DNA of 64,000 bases from a virus. The notes under the pieces are model-generated. The model ran no database searches. It was not told the DNA's origin and saw only the letters and a program-made list of their open reading frames with translations. The stretch is from positions 1-64,000 of the IMG/VR virus record IMGVR_UViG_3300025030_000013, one strand, 5' to 3'. Both the position numbers and the translations under genes were made by a program. Positions 40,970-49,359 of this stretch are shown here, one piece after another (the first letter of the stretch is position 1; the number at the start of each line of letters is the position of its first letter).

Positions 40970-41209
40970 ATGGTTAAACAAGCAACGCAGATTTGTATGT
41001 GTGGTGAAATTGTTAACCTATCTGACGGTGAAGTTAAGATAACCTGCTCATGCGGTAGAACTTGGGAAATTAGTACAGAAGGAGTGCTGTTAACTAATCT
41101 AATGTTTCCGTTTTGTCAGAGAGAATGTTCTAGGCGGGAGAATGTTCCTATTGTGGCAAAGCGTGAGCGTCCAAGGAATAAGAGGAAGAGGAGGGCGTTG
41201 AAATGCTAA
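40970..41209 (+). CDS. Small zinc-ribbon protein
   Basis: 79 residues, GGAGG before the ATG. CMCGEIVNL...CSCGRTW forms one zinc knuckle pair. The C-terminus is very basic (KRERPRNKRKRRALK), suggesting nucleic acid binding. Overlaps the next gene. Confidence 0.6.
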   Translation: MVKQATQICMCGEIVNLSDGEVKITCSCGRTWEISTEGVLLTNLMFPFCQRECSRRENVPIVAKRERPRNKRKRRALKC

Positions 41210-41514
41210 AGAAATTCGCCAAAGCCATCGGCTACCAAGCATCAAAAATAGGTTGGATCAATCGTGAAATACAAGCCTATAAGATCGAGCAGGAGAAGAA
41301 GGTTATTGAGGAACGTATAAAGCGCAATAAGGCTGATTTTACCGAGTTAATGCGGTGTGGTAATACTGTTCGCGGTGAGGATAAGGAAGATGGCAGGATG
41401 AAGGCTGTAGTGGTGGATTATGTTGGCAGGGGGATAGTTGGGGAGCCGTTTAAACCGGTGTTTTCAAGAGAAGACTGCTTGGCATGGGGAGAAAAGGTTG
41501 GGGATAGGTATTGA
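41203..41514 (+). CDS. Hypothetical basic protein
   Basis: 103 residues. N-terminal helix-rich basic half and a small C-terminal strand part (MKAVVVDYVGRGIVGEPFKPVFSRE). Stop overlaps the start of the next gene (TTGA). Function unknown. Confidence 0.55.
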   Translation: MLKKFAKAIGYQASKIGWINREIQAYKIEQEKKVIEERIKRNKADFTELMRCGNTVRGEDKEDGRMKAVVVDYVGRGIVGEPFKPVFSREDCLAWGEKVGDRY

Positions 41515-42098
41515 GAGTGTTAGTGGCGTGTGAATACTCAGGAACAGTTAGGGATGCATTTAGAAAAAAGGGTCATGATGCCTGGAGCTGTGACATATTG
41601 CCGACAGATTCAGATCCTGCCTATCATTTTAAGAAAGACATTTCAGAAGTATTGACCATGGATTGGGACTTAATGGTTGCTCATCCACCATGCACCTACT
41701 TAACAAATAGCGGGGTTATGTGGCTCCATAAGGATCAAAAACGCTGGGATCTGTTATCTAAAGGCATAGATTTTTTCAAATTATTTATTGATTCCGATAT
41801 ACCCAAGGTAGCTATCGAGAACCCCATCCCTCATAAATACGCTAGGGATGAGATCGGTAAATACACTCAGATAATTCATCCCTACATGTTCGGACATATG
41901 GAGCGTAAAGCAACTTGTTTGTGGCTGAAAGGTCTTCCGCTACTTGAGTCAACTAATCTAGTTAAGGAAGAAATGGAAAAACTTCCAAAGAACCAGCAAC
42001 AACGGTTGCATTATCTGCCGCCAAGTCCTGAAAGGGCAAAATTGCGTTCAAAAACATTCCAAGGAATAGCAGATGCTATGGCTGACCAATGGGGCTAA
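41511..42098 (+). CDS. C5-cytosine methyltransferase-like protein
   Basis: 195 residues from TTG 41511. SAM-binding start VLVACEYSGTVRDAFRKKGH, then DLMVAHPPCTYLTNSG with the PPC motif (motif IV) and AIENPIPHKY corresponding to ENP-type motif VI. It is shorter than full Dcm enzymes (over 300 residues) and lacks a visible target-recognition domain, so it may be a solo or altered enzyme. A DNA-modifying or anti-restriction role is plausible. Confidence 0.65.
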   Translation: MRVLVACEYSGTVRDAFRKKGHDAWSCDILPTDSDPAYHFKKDISEVLTMDWDLMVAHPPCTYLTNSGVMWLHKDQKRWDLLSKGIDFFKLFIDSDIPKVAIENPIPHKYARDEIGKYTQIIHPYMFGHMERKATCLWLKGLPLLESTNLVKEEMEKLPKNQQQRLHYLPPSPERAKLRSKTFQGIADAMADQWG

Positions 42099-42125
42099 AG
42101 ACTCACATAGAAAGGAGCAACCATC

Positions 42126-42539
42126 ATGAGAAAATTAACCACAACCGAACTCCTAGCCATCCAAAACCTAGAGGACAGCTCGCTTATCGAGCAATGGTCA
42201 ATTGACGGTCACTCCAACGCACTAAGACGCGTCACGGTCATATCCAAGGTTAATGCCGATTGGGACGAGATAGATGTCTTACTAAATGCAATATTCCCTG
42301 AATTAGAATATCGAGGCAAGGCAGGGATTAGCGTCAAGGATGGTGTTATTTATGAGTGTTTTTCGATAGATGTGGATGGGGAGACGCTGATTAATTTAGT
42401 GATAAAGAAGACGATTGAGCAAAAAGAAGGGACTTCCGCGCTAACAGAAGTCCGGGATGGAAAGATTACTACTCACCATAATTGTATCACGAATCAATCA
42501 AAATCAGAACTACGTGGGCCGTGTGAATCTTTTGTTTAA
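42126..42539 (+). CDS. Hypothetical protein
   Basis: 137 residues with AAGGAG before the ATG. N-terminal helical part (LLAIQNLEDSSLIEQWSID) and an acidic strand region. A GGACTTC...GAAGTCC inverted repeat at about 42430-42453 lies inside the frame, without a U-run. No family recognised. Confidence 0.55.
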   Translation: MRKLTTTELLAIQNLEDSSLIEQWSIDGHSNALRRVTVISKVNADWDEIDVLLNAIFPELEYRGKAGISVKDGVIYECFSIDVDGETLINLVIKKTIEQKEGTSALTEVRDGKITTHHNCITNQSKSELRGPCESFV

Positions 42540-42565
42540 GGTAAATTAAGGGAGGTAATTAAAGA

Positions 42566-43450
42566 ATGAAAGCTAAAACAATCAAAGCAGTTCTAACTAA
42601 AAAACATAAGGATTTCGTTGCAACTATCCAAGATGAGGAAGTTCGCAAGCTAGTTGATAAAAACTCTATCATCACAGGCGGTTCAATCGTTTCGATGTTG
42701 CTCGGGGAAGATGTTAATGATTTCGACTACTACTTCACCGATCAGAACACTTGTGAAAAAGTGGCCCACTACTTCGCTAAACAATTCAACCAATTAACGG
42801 GAAAATCAGTCGAGGTTCAAACCATGGGAAACGGCAGAGTAAGGGTATTTATTAAGAGTGCAGGGGTTGCGGAGGATGAGACAGTCGAGAAATCAACCAC
42901 AGAGTTTGACGATAAAGGTTTAGAAAGCTTAGGACTCAAGGAATTAACGGAAATAAAGGCTGAGGAAAAGCCTGAATATAGACCAGTTTTTCTTTCCTCG
43001 AATGCCATAACTTTAACAAACAAAGTGCAGTTAATAATTCGCTTCTACGGTGAAGCTGAGGAAATTCACAGCAACTATGATTTTGTCCATGCAACTTGCT
43101 ACTGGGAATCAAAGAACGGGAACCTCACTCTCCCTGCGAAAGCACTCGAAGCTATTTTAACGAAAGAGCTTATTTATCAGGGTAGCAAGTATCCATTGGC
43201 TTCGATTATGCGGACAAAAAAGTTTGTTCAGCGAGGATGGTCAATAAATGCAGGGCAATTTCTAAAAATGGCATTGCAGCTTAATCCAATGGATTTACTA
43301 GATGCAAATGTACTAGAGGAACAATTGACCGGGGTTGATTTGGCATACTTCGCAATTATTATAGATGGGATCAAAGAAAAACATGAGAACGATCAAGAGT
43401 TCAAACTGGATAATAACTACTTGTTTGAGGTAATTAATAGGATATTTTAA
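42566..43450 (+). CDS. Nucleotidyltransferase-fold protein
   Basis: 294 residues. GGSIVSMLLGEDVNDFDYYFTD is the GGS...DxD signature of the pol-beta nucleotidyltransferase superfamily, with an acidic insert about residues 100-135 and a helical C-terminal part. Substrate unknown. It precedes the recombination genes. Confidence 0.7.
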   Translation: MKAKTIKAVLTKKHKDFVATIQDEEVRKLVDKNSIITGGSIVSMLLGEDVNDFDYYFTDQNTCEKVAHYFAKQFNQLTGKSVEVQTMGNGRVRVFIKSAGVAEDETVEKSTTEFDDKGLESLGLKELTEIKAEEKPEYRPVFLSSNAITLTNKVQLIIRFYGEAEEIHSNYDFVHATCYWESKNGNLTLPAKALEAILTKELIYQGSKYPLASIMRTKKFVQRGWSINAGQFLKMALQLNPMDLLDANVLEEQLTGVDLAYFAIIIDGIKEKHENDQEFKLDNNYLFEVINRIF

Positions 43451-43494
43451 GCGCATCGTCATTGGGAATTTGAGAAGAAGGAAGAGGAATAAGA

Positions 43495-45498
43495 ATGAAA
43501 ATTATTAAACTTCAATCGTTATCTCTTAAAAACTTCAAGGGGGTAGAGGATTTTACCCTTGAATTAAACGGTAAAAGCGCTGACATTTTCGGTAAAAATG
43601 CAACAGGGAAAAGTACACTTTTTGACTCTAGCCAGTGGCTTCTTTTTGGGAAAGATTCATCAGGTAGAACGGATTACCAGGTAAAACCGCAGGATGAGGA
43701 TGGAAACGAGATCCATCGCTTGGATTGCATTGTCGAAGGGGTTTTCCTTGTCGATAATAATAAGCTCAAGCTCAAGCGTCAACTCTCTGAAAAATGGGTG
43801 AAGAAACAGGGAACCCAAGTGAAAGAGTTTACTGGCAATGAAACTAAATATTGGGTCAACGATGTCCCGGTAAAAGCCAAAGACTATACTCTTGAAATCA
43901 ACATGCTCATAAAGGAAAATATCTTCAAACTCCTGACAAATCCCCTCTTTTTTAATACCAATGAGAAGGGATTTGGATGGCAGGAACGGAGAAAGATTCT
44001 GTTTGAGATATGCGGTGATGTGTCGGATTCGGACGTTATTGATTCGCTAGTTTCCGTAGGCGACAAAAGTATGTTGGATTTACAAATGGTCATTAACTCC
44101 GGCAGGACAATTGAACAACACAAATTAGTAGTTTCGGAGAAGATTAAAAGCACTAAATCCCAAATGGATGGGATACCATCACGGATCAATGAGCAACAAC
44201 GAAATATCACAGAAGATGTCACTGACTACACAGCAATAGAAACCTCGCTACAAGCCCATAGAGACACTTTGCAAGCGATTGAATTAGAACTAGCTACTAA
44301 CGCCAAGGGAGCTAGTTTATACCGCCAGAAACAGCAACAGGCGTATAAGTTGCAGGGCGAATTGGATGCTCGAAAAAAGGATCTCGATAACTACTCTTTG
44401 TCTGGACTAAAAAAGGCAATTGAGGAAAAATCGCAACTCGAAGGTGAGAGATACCTTATATCCACAGAGGTTAAGAAGTTGGGTTCTAATTACGAATTAA
44501 GGTCCATGGAGCTAGAAAATATAGAAAAGTCAATTATCGAACTCCGTAAAACATGGGCAGAGGAAAACGCCAAACAATTCATTGCCCCTGATGGGTTTAG
44601 CTGCCCAACTTGCGAACAATCACTACCCGAAGGTAAGGCGCAAGAGAAGATTGATAAGTTAAAGGAAAACTTTGACAAGAATAAAAATCAGGTTATCTCC
44701 GGTGTTCGTAAACAGGGTACAGATGCAGGAAGTAGAGCTGAAGTCCTTAATAAAGAGAAAACGTTAGATGCTGAGATTTTAACCAAACACGAAACTAGAT
44801 TAACTCAAATATACGAGAGAATTGTCGAGTTAGAAAATGACATAGAGCGCGAGAAAACTGAACACGGCAACGGATACAACTATTCTCTTGATTTGAAATA
44901 TTCAAGTCTGACTGACGAACTCCAAGCCTTGCAAGTCGAACTTGACAAGCCTATCGAAGATACAACTTCCGACCTTCTGTATAAAAAGCAAGAAACAGCT
45001 TCCTTAATCGAATGGCTAAACAGAACACTCAACCAAAAGGAAGTTATCGAAAAAGCAAAACTTCGTATCGAAGAACTCAAGGCAGAAGAAAGCAAATTAG
45101 CTGCCGAAATAAACAGCTATGAGCGTCAAGACTATCTAATTAAGCAATTCACAACTGCAAAGGTCAAGATACTTGAGGATTCGATTAACAACCGGTTTAA
45201 GACGGTTAAATTCAAGCTATTCGACACGCTGAATGATGGGACGGAAAAAGAAGTCTGCCGTACGTTAGTTAATACGAATGGCGTTTGGGTTGAATTTGAT
45301 GGGGCGAATAACGGTGGCAAAATTATAGCTGGTCTTTCCATCATTGAAATGTTGTCGGAGTTTTACGGGGTATCATGCCCGATTTTCATTGATAATTTTG
45401 AGTCGATCACGGGTACTGTGGATGTAAACTCGCAAGTTATTAAGCTCATTGTGAGTGCGGAAGATGAAAAATTAAGAGTAGTGGGGAATAAAGCATGA
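43495..45498 (+). CDS. SbcC/Rad50-like recombination ATPase
   Basis: 667 residues. Walker A FGKNATGKST (33-42), a coiled coil with a CPTC zinc-hook (about 370), and Walker B CPIFIDNFES near the C-terminus with an upstream GGKIIAGLSIIEML signature-like region. Rad50-family ATPases tether DNA ends and drive nuclease activity. Start at ATG 43495, stop overlapping RecT. The partner exonuclease might be the MBL protein at 46506. Confidence 0.85.
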   Translation: MKIIKLQSLSLKNFKGVEDFTLELNGKSADIFGKNATGKSTLFDSSQWLLFGKDSSGRTDYQVKPQDEDGNEIHRLDCIVEGVFLVDNNKLKLKRQLSEKWVKKQGTQVKEFTGNETKYWVNDVPVKAKDYTLEINMLIKENIFKLLTNPLFFNTNEKGFGWQERRKILFEICGDVSDSDVIDSLVSVGDKSMLDLQMVINSGRTIEQHKLVVSEKIKSTKSQMDGIPSRINEQQRNITEDVTDYTAIETSLQAHRDTLQAIELELATNAKGASLYRQKQQQAYKLQGELDARKKDLDNYSLSGLKKAIEEKSQLEGERYLISTEVKKLGSNYELRSMELENIEKSIIELRKTWAEENAKQFIAPDGFSCPTCEQSLPEGKAQEKIDKLKENFDKNKNQVISGVRKQGTDAGSRAEVLNKEKTLDAEILTKHETRLTQIYERIVELENDIEREKTEHGNGYNYSLDLKYSSLTDELQALQVELDKPIEDTTSDLLYKKQETASLIEWLNRTLNQKEVIEKAKLRIEELKAEESKLAAEINSYERQDYLIKQFTTAKVKILEDSINNRFKTVKFKLFDTLNDGTEKEVCRTLVNTNGVWVEFDGANNGGKIIAGLSIIEMLSEFYGVSCPIFIDNFESITGTVDVNSQVIKLIVSAEDEKLRVVGNKA

Positions 45499-46502
45499 CA
45501 ACAGATATAGCGATAAAGGAACAAACCATGGCAGAACGATTTATGGGCAAGGTAACGGAATTATTTAAAGGAAGCGTAGGGGAGATTGTCCTAACTAATT
45601 TCCAAAAACGTCTGATCCAAAACTATTTCATCGTTGCCGATATGACCCTTAAAACTGCTGAAGAGAAGCGTAAAAAGAAAACCAAGAACCAGGACCCCTT
45701 GCCTGTTGTTTGGGCAAATATCGATATGGAGGAACTTTCCCAAAGCGTTGTAGCGGCCGCGAGGATTGGTTGGGACCCGCAACAGGACAACCATGTCAGT
45801 CTTATCCCATTTAAGAAGAATGGCGTGGCTAAATATGGATTAACCTTTATGCCTGGGTATCGAGGAATTGAACTAAAGGCAGTTAAATACGGCCTAGATG
45901 CTCCAAATGTTATTGTTGAACTCGTTTACTCTACCGACAAATTCAAATCTATCAAAAAGAGTCACACCAATAAGGTTGAGTTTTATGAGTTTGAGATTAC
46001 CAACGACTTTGACCGGGGCCAGTTAGTGGGTGGGTTTTATTACCACTCATTCCCTGATAATCCAGAGAAAAATAAGCTTGTTGTTTTATCGATAAAGGAC
46101 ATCGAAAAAAGAAAGCCCAAATATGCCTCAGTTGAGTTTTGGGGTGGGGAAAAGGACGTTTGGGATAACGGTAAAAAAGTCGGCAGGGAAACCATAGAGG
46201 GATGGCACGACAAGATGTGCTATAAGACAATTTACCGGGCCGCCTATAAAGACATCACAATCGACAGCCAAAAGATTGATGACGATTATATGCGACTAAA
46301 TCAACTTGAAAACGAATTCAAAGAGGCCGAAGTAGAACAAACGATTGTGGAAAACGCTAACAATGGCAATGTTGTTGATATCGTATCCGAAGACGTTCCG
46401 AACGACCACGGAACAGAAGAAGGGATTACGGATGCCGAGATAGTTGAAATGGACAAGCTGGCCGAGGAATTGAATGGTCAGCCCGTAGGCCCTGGTTTTT
46501 AG
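45495..46502 (+). CDS. RecT-type single-strand annealing protein
   Basis: 335 residues. RecT core: LTNFQKRLIQNYFIV, SVVAAARIGWDPQQDNHVSLIPF, KYGLTFMPGYRGIELKAVKYG, and GWHDKMCYKTIYRAAYKDI. Acidic C-terminal tail. It anneals complementary ssDNA in phage recombination. Coupled to the SbcC-like gene and followed by an MBL gene. Confidence 0.92.
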   Translation: MTTDIAIKEQTMAERFMGKVTELFKGSVGEIVLTNFQKRLIQNYFIVADMTLKTAEEKRKKKTKNQDPLPVVWANIDMEELSQSVVAAARIGWDPQQDNHVSLIPFKKNGVAKYGLTFMPGYRGIELKAVKYGLDAPNVIVELVYSTDKFKSIKKSHTNKVEFYEFEITNDFDRGQLVGGFYYHSFPDNPEKNKLVVLSIKDIEKRKPKYASVEFWGGEKDVWDNGKKVGRETIEGWHDKMCYKTIYRAAYKDITIDSQKIDDDYMRLNQLENEFKEAEVEQTIVENANNGNVVDIVSEDVPNDHGTEEGITDAEIVEMDKLAEELNGQPVGPGF

Positions 46503-46505
46503 GGC

Positions 46506-47246
46506 ATGAACTTAAAAGTTTTAGGTAGTAATTCGTCCGGTAATTGCTACCTCCTGCAGACAGAAACGGATACCTTGATTCTGGATTGCGGTGTTAGATA
46601 CAAGGATATTCAGGTAGCATTGAATTTCGATTCATCAGGGGTTGCTGGGTGCATTGTCACCCATCGACATTCTGACCACCTAAGAGCGGCTAACGACATC
46701 ATGAAGGCGGGGATTGAAGTCTATGCTCCGATTGACTGCGCGGAGCTTGTGGACGAATCCATGAAGCACAGATTCCATCCGGTCGATGTCGGAAAGCAAT
46801 TTACAATAGGTGATTTCATTGTCCTTCCTGTCGAAGCACAACATGACGTTCCCTGTGTATCATTCTTAATCGTTTACAGGCCCACAGGGGAAAGATTGCT
46901 TTATACCACTGATACATTTTACCTAAAGAATCGCTTCAATTCGTTAGATTGGATCCTTATCGAATCGAACTACTGCAAGGATACCCTCGACGAAAACATA
47001 GCAAATGGAGTCATCCCGCGCGAAATGAAAAACCGTCTATTGGAAAGCCATTTTTCACTCGAACATGTCAAAGAGTTTTTATCTGCTAATGATTTGTCAA
47101 AGGTCAAGAAAATAGTTTTACTTCATTTATCCTCAGTTAACTCGGACGCAGAAAGAATGGTCAGGGAAATAACGGAGTTAACGGGTAAGGATACGGAGAT
47201 TGCTGAAGCTGGGAAAAATATACCACTCGAATTATATCCTTTTTAG
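46506..47246 (+). CDS. Metallo-beta-lactamase-fold hydrolase, YycJ-like
   Basis: 246 residues. THRHSDHLRA (HxHxDH, about residue 55), LILDCG, and downstream His/Asp positions (SHFSLEHVKE, LHLSS) are MBL-fold metal ligands. Related proteins are 5' exonucleases that accompany RecT in phages. Context (RecT directly upstream) favours a nuclease role in recombination. Confidence 0.82.
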   Translation: MNLKVLGSNSSGNCYLLQTETDTLILDCGVRYKDIQVALNFDSSGVAGCIVTHRHSDHLRAANDIMKAGIEVYAPIDCAELVDESMKHRFHPVDVGKQFTIGDFIVLPVEAQHDVPCVSFLIVYRPTGERLLYTTDTFYLKNRFNSLDWILIESNYCKDTLDENIANGVIPREMKNRLLESHFSLEHVKEFLSANDLSKVKKIVLLHLSSVNSDAERMVREITELTGKDTEIAEAGKNIPLELYPF

Positions 47247-47293
47247 TAAATAGAACGGGCAGCTAACCACTGCCCACCAAAGGAGGAAGAAAA

Positions 47294-47515
47294 ATGCAAA
47301 ACACAGCAACAGAAATAGACCCCATCCTATTCACAGAACTCTACATGTCCGGCCTAAACGACATCGAAGTCGGCAAAATCATAGGCTGCGGTAAATCCCG
47401 GATTCAGAAAGAGCGCAACGAGTTAGACTTACCGCCGAACAAGGATATTTTTGCATGGCAAAAGGGTCTAGATAATGCCGAATTAGCGAAGATACCTGCT
47501 AAATATCGGAGGTAG
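47294..47515 (+). CDS. Small HTH protein
   Basis: 73 residues after GGAGG. LFTELYMSGLNDIEVGKIIGCGKSRIQKERNEL forms an HTH like those in phage gene products that recognise 'growth point' sites. A GGGCAG/CTGCCC hairpin lies just upstream (47258-47276). Confidence 0.65.
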   Translation: MQNTATEIDPILFTELYMSGLNDIEVGKIIGCGKSRIQKERNELDLPPNKDIFAWQKGLDNAELAKIPAKYRR

Positions 47516-47517
47516 TT

Positions 47518-47985
47518 ATGGCTTATCAGTATTGGATAACTCCCGAACATTACTCTATAGCAGAAGAAAATGGCATAAGTGCAAACACTCTAGAAAAGAG
47601 AGTTCGGGACAGAGCGTGGCCGATAAAAGAAGCCATAACTATACCACCAATAATGCGTAATAAGTACACAGAATGGGTTGAATTAGCCAAGAAAAACGGA
47701 ATAGGCAAGAGGACATTCGAGACAAGGATTTACAGGCATGGATGGACACCTGAGAAGGCAGCAACTCAACCTGTACTTGATCCAAGGAACAACATGAAAG
47801 TGGTCGGAGAAGCAAATCGAAAGCATCAGAAAAAATATGAGGAATTGGCACTCAGGAACGGTATTTGTCGCAGAACTTTTTTAAGCAGAGTGCTTAGGAA
47901 ATGGAGTCTTGAGGATGCGGCGACTAGGCCGATTGAAACTAATCGTTGGCATAGCGATAAAAAGAAGGAGATGGAGAAGAAGTGA
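47518..47985 (+). CDS. Repeat HTH protein (paralogue of 52299)
   Basis: 155 residues. Three copies of a helix-turn pattern (AxxNGIxxxTxxxRxxxxxWxxExA, e.g. AEENGISANTLEKRVRDRAWPIKEAI, AKKNGIGKRTFETRIYRHGWTPEKAA, ALRNGICRRTFLSRVLRKWSLEDAA). Probably DNA-binding. The gene at 52299 has the same start (MSYNFYIPPxAYxIANKNGIS) and repeats. Confidence 0.72.
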   Translation: MAYQYWITPEHYSIAEENGISANTLEKRVRDRAWPIKEAITIPPIMRNKYTEWVELAKKNGIGKRTFETRIYRHGWTPEKAATQPVLDPRNNMKVVGEANRKHQKKYEELALRNGICRRTFLSRVLRKWSLEDAATRPIETNRWHSDKKKEMEKK

Positions 47986-48245
47986 AGCCAATAGGAATCT
48001 CAGTAACAATGGACTCTTTCGGGAGGATTACGATACCCAAGCCATTGCGGTTAACGATGGGATATGACACTACGACACCGCTAGAAATGGTGTTAGATGG
48101 AAAAGGTTTGAGGATACAGAAGTACTCGAAAGAGTGTATGTTCTGCGGGTCTGATATTAAGGTTGTCGCGTGGCATGGGGATATGGTTTGCAGAGCATGT
48201 TCCTCTGATATTTTGGCGAAGAGTGTGAAGGAGGGCGTTGAGTGA
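47982..48245 (+). CDS. AbrB/SpoVT-like regulator with zinc finger
   Basis: 87 residues from GTG 47982. MDSFGRITIPKPLRLTMGYDTTTPLEMVLDGKGLRIQKY is the AbrB swapped-hairpin N-terminal DNA-binding domain, followed by CMFCGSD...CRAC. AbrB-type proteins bind AT-rich control regions. The stop overlaps the next start. Confidence 0.82.
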   Translation: MKPIGISVTMDSFGRITIPKPLRLTMGYDTTTPLEMVLDGKGLRIQKYSKECMFCGSDIKVVAWHGDMVCRACSSDILAKSVKEGVE

Positions 48246-48556
48246 TGAAGACGGGTGAAATGTATACATATGCGTTAGTTAATCCTAATGCTAAATTTTA
48301 TAGAACCAACTTAAATAATGCTGTTTATAAATTCCTTGATGGGCACTTAGTTTATTCCGATAACGATAAGTTTTCATGTGAAGTTCCGAAACTTGATGAA
48401 GATTGGGAATTAGTTCGTGATGAAGTAAATTTCATGACCGCGGTGAATAGTGGGAAGAGGATAAGGCCAGTAGATCATACTATTGACAGTTTCCTTAGAT
48501 TCACGGAATGGGATCTCAGCCTTAAAATGATCAACGGCCTATGGCTAGTCGAGTAG
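48245..48556 (+). CDS. Hypothetical protein
   Basis: 103 residues from ATG 48245 (TGATG overlap; the upstream GTG 48242 is an alternative). Aromatic-rich alternating strands (DGHLVYSDNDKFSCEVPKLDEDWELVRDE). Resembles small phage proteins that follow regulators. Function unknown. A GGCAGAG/CTCTGCC inverted repeat follows at about 48574. Confidence 0.5.
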   Translation: MKTGEMYTYALVNPNAKFYRTNLNNAVYKFLDGHLVYSDNDKFSCEVPKLDEDWELVRDEVNFMTAVNSGKRIRPVDHTIDSFLRFTEWDLSLKMINGLWLVE

Positions 48557-48581
48557 TCCATGCAAAGAAATAAGGCAGAGA

Positions 48582-48758
48582 TTAATCCTCTCTGCCGACT
48601 GAATACTTATAATGCTCATCCAGTACCTTCTTGATAAACTCCCTAATCACTAACCCCCTGGAATCTAGGGTGCCAATTTCCTTTCGATATTGATCTATCT
48701 CTTTTAATTGCGTAGGCGAAATCATCAGATTAAAGCGAACGAGTTTTTCCTTTTCCAT
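48582..48758 (-). CDS. RHH (Arc-like) regulator on opposite strand
   Basis: 58 residues, GGAGGGG before the ATG. KLVRFNLMISPTQLKEIDQYRKEI...LVIREFIKKVLDEH fits a ribbon-helix-helix protein. It is the only minus-strand gene in this early region and has its own strong promoter. Likely represses the divergent early unit. Confidence 0.7.
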   Translation of the reverse strand: MEKEKLVRFNLMISPTQLKEIDQYRKEIGTLDSRGLVIREFIKKVLDEHYKYSVGRED

Positions 48759-48778
48759 AGTATCCCCTCCTGAAATAT

Positions 48779-48807
48779 ATTGTACCAGATAGGTATAGTA
48801 TGGTCAA
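48779..48807 (-). promoter_or_regulatory. Minus-strand promoter of RHH gene
   Basis: TTGACC, 17 bp, TACAAT read on the minus strand, within 60 bp of the RHH start. Confidence 0.7.
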
Positions 48808-48836
48808 CTTGGCCCCGTTGTATACGTTGGTTTATA

Positions 48837-48866
48837 TGGACAACATGGTCATGTTTATGGTATACT
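48837..48866 (+). promoter_or_regulatory. Divergent plus-strand promoter
   Basis: TGGACA, 18 bp, TATACT with TGG upstream (extended -10). It faces the replication gene unit. The TGG[T/A]CAAC[T/A]TGG element occurs at 48801-48812 and 48837-48848, overlapping both promoters and suggesting shared operators. Confidence 0.65.
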
Positions 48867-48887
48867 ATTAATATAGGAAGGAACGAG

Positions 48888-48938
48888 GTGAAAGTAAGTA
48901 ATTGGGGAACACAAGAAGTCCTTGCCGCCATGAATTAA
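48888..48938 (+). CDS. Possible 16-residue leader peptide
   Basis: GTG 48888 with GGAAGGAACGAG upstream opens MKVSNWGTQEVLAAMN then stop, just downstream of the plus promoter. A short start-to-stop frame directly ahead of a gene may act as a leader peptide, but it may be chance. Confidence 0.3.
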   Translation: MKVSNWGTQEVLAAMN

Positions 48939-48972
48939 AGCAATCGCAAATTAAAAATAAGGAGTGAGAACA

Positions 48973-49359
48973 TTGTCAAAAACTATAGAAAAAAGCGTTC
49001 TTGAAATGGCAAAGGGTGCATTAATCGAACAATTTAATACTGAGTTCGTGAAGATAGGTTCTAATATCCTCGACCCGAATACGGATGCTACTAAGGCCCG
49101 TAAAATTACCCTGACATTAACCTTTAAACCTGATGAGAACCGTGAATTTATTGGGTGGGAAGCTCAAGCCAAATCTACCCTTGCACCCGTCACGCCGATT
49201 GCAACAAGGTTCTTTTTGGGCACAGATAAAGACGGAATTCCTGTCGCCACGGAAATCGTTCGCGATGATCCGAACCAAGTCCATATTTTCGATGAACCGG
49301 AAGACGGTCAACCTGAAGCTCAAGACCCAAAAGTATTAAAATTCGGGAGCGTGAAATAA
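48973..49359 (+). CDS. Phage replication-terminator-like conserved protein
   Basis: 128 residues from TTG 48973, chosen because AAGGAG lies eight bases upstream; the GTG at 48964 overlaps it. SKTIEKSVLEMAKGALIEQFN, NILDPNTDATKARKITLTLTFKPDENRE and a conserved TLAPVTPIATRFFLG match a conserved family in Bacillota phages sometimes labelled replication terminator. Biological role not established. Confidence 0.65.
   Translation: MSKTIEKSVLEMAKGALIEQFNTEFVKIGSNILDPNTDATKARKITLTLTFKPDENREFIGWEAQAKSTLAPVTPIATRFFLGTDKDGIPVATEIVRDDPNQVHIFDEPEDGQPEAQDPKVLKFGSVK

Noticed and set aside
42430-42453. Terminator-like hairpin inside the 42126 gene
   Set aside because: The stem GGACTTC/GAAGTCC has no U-run and the reading frame continues well past it.
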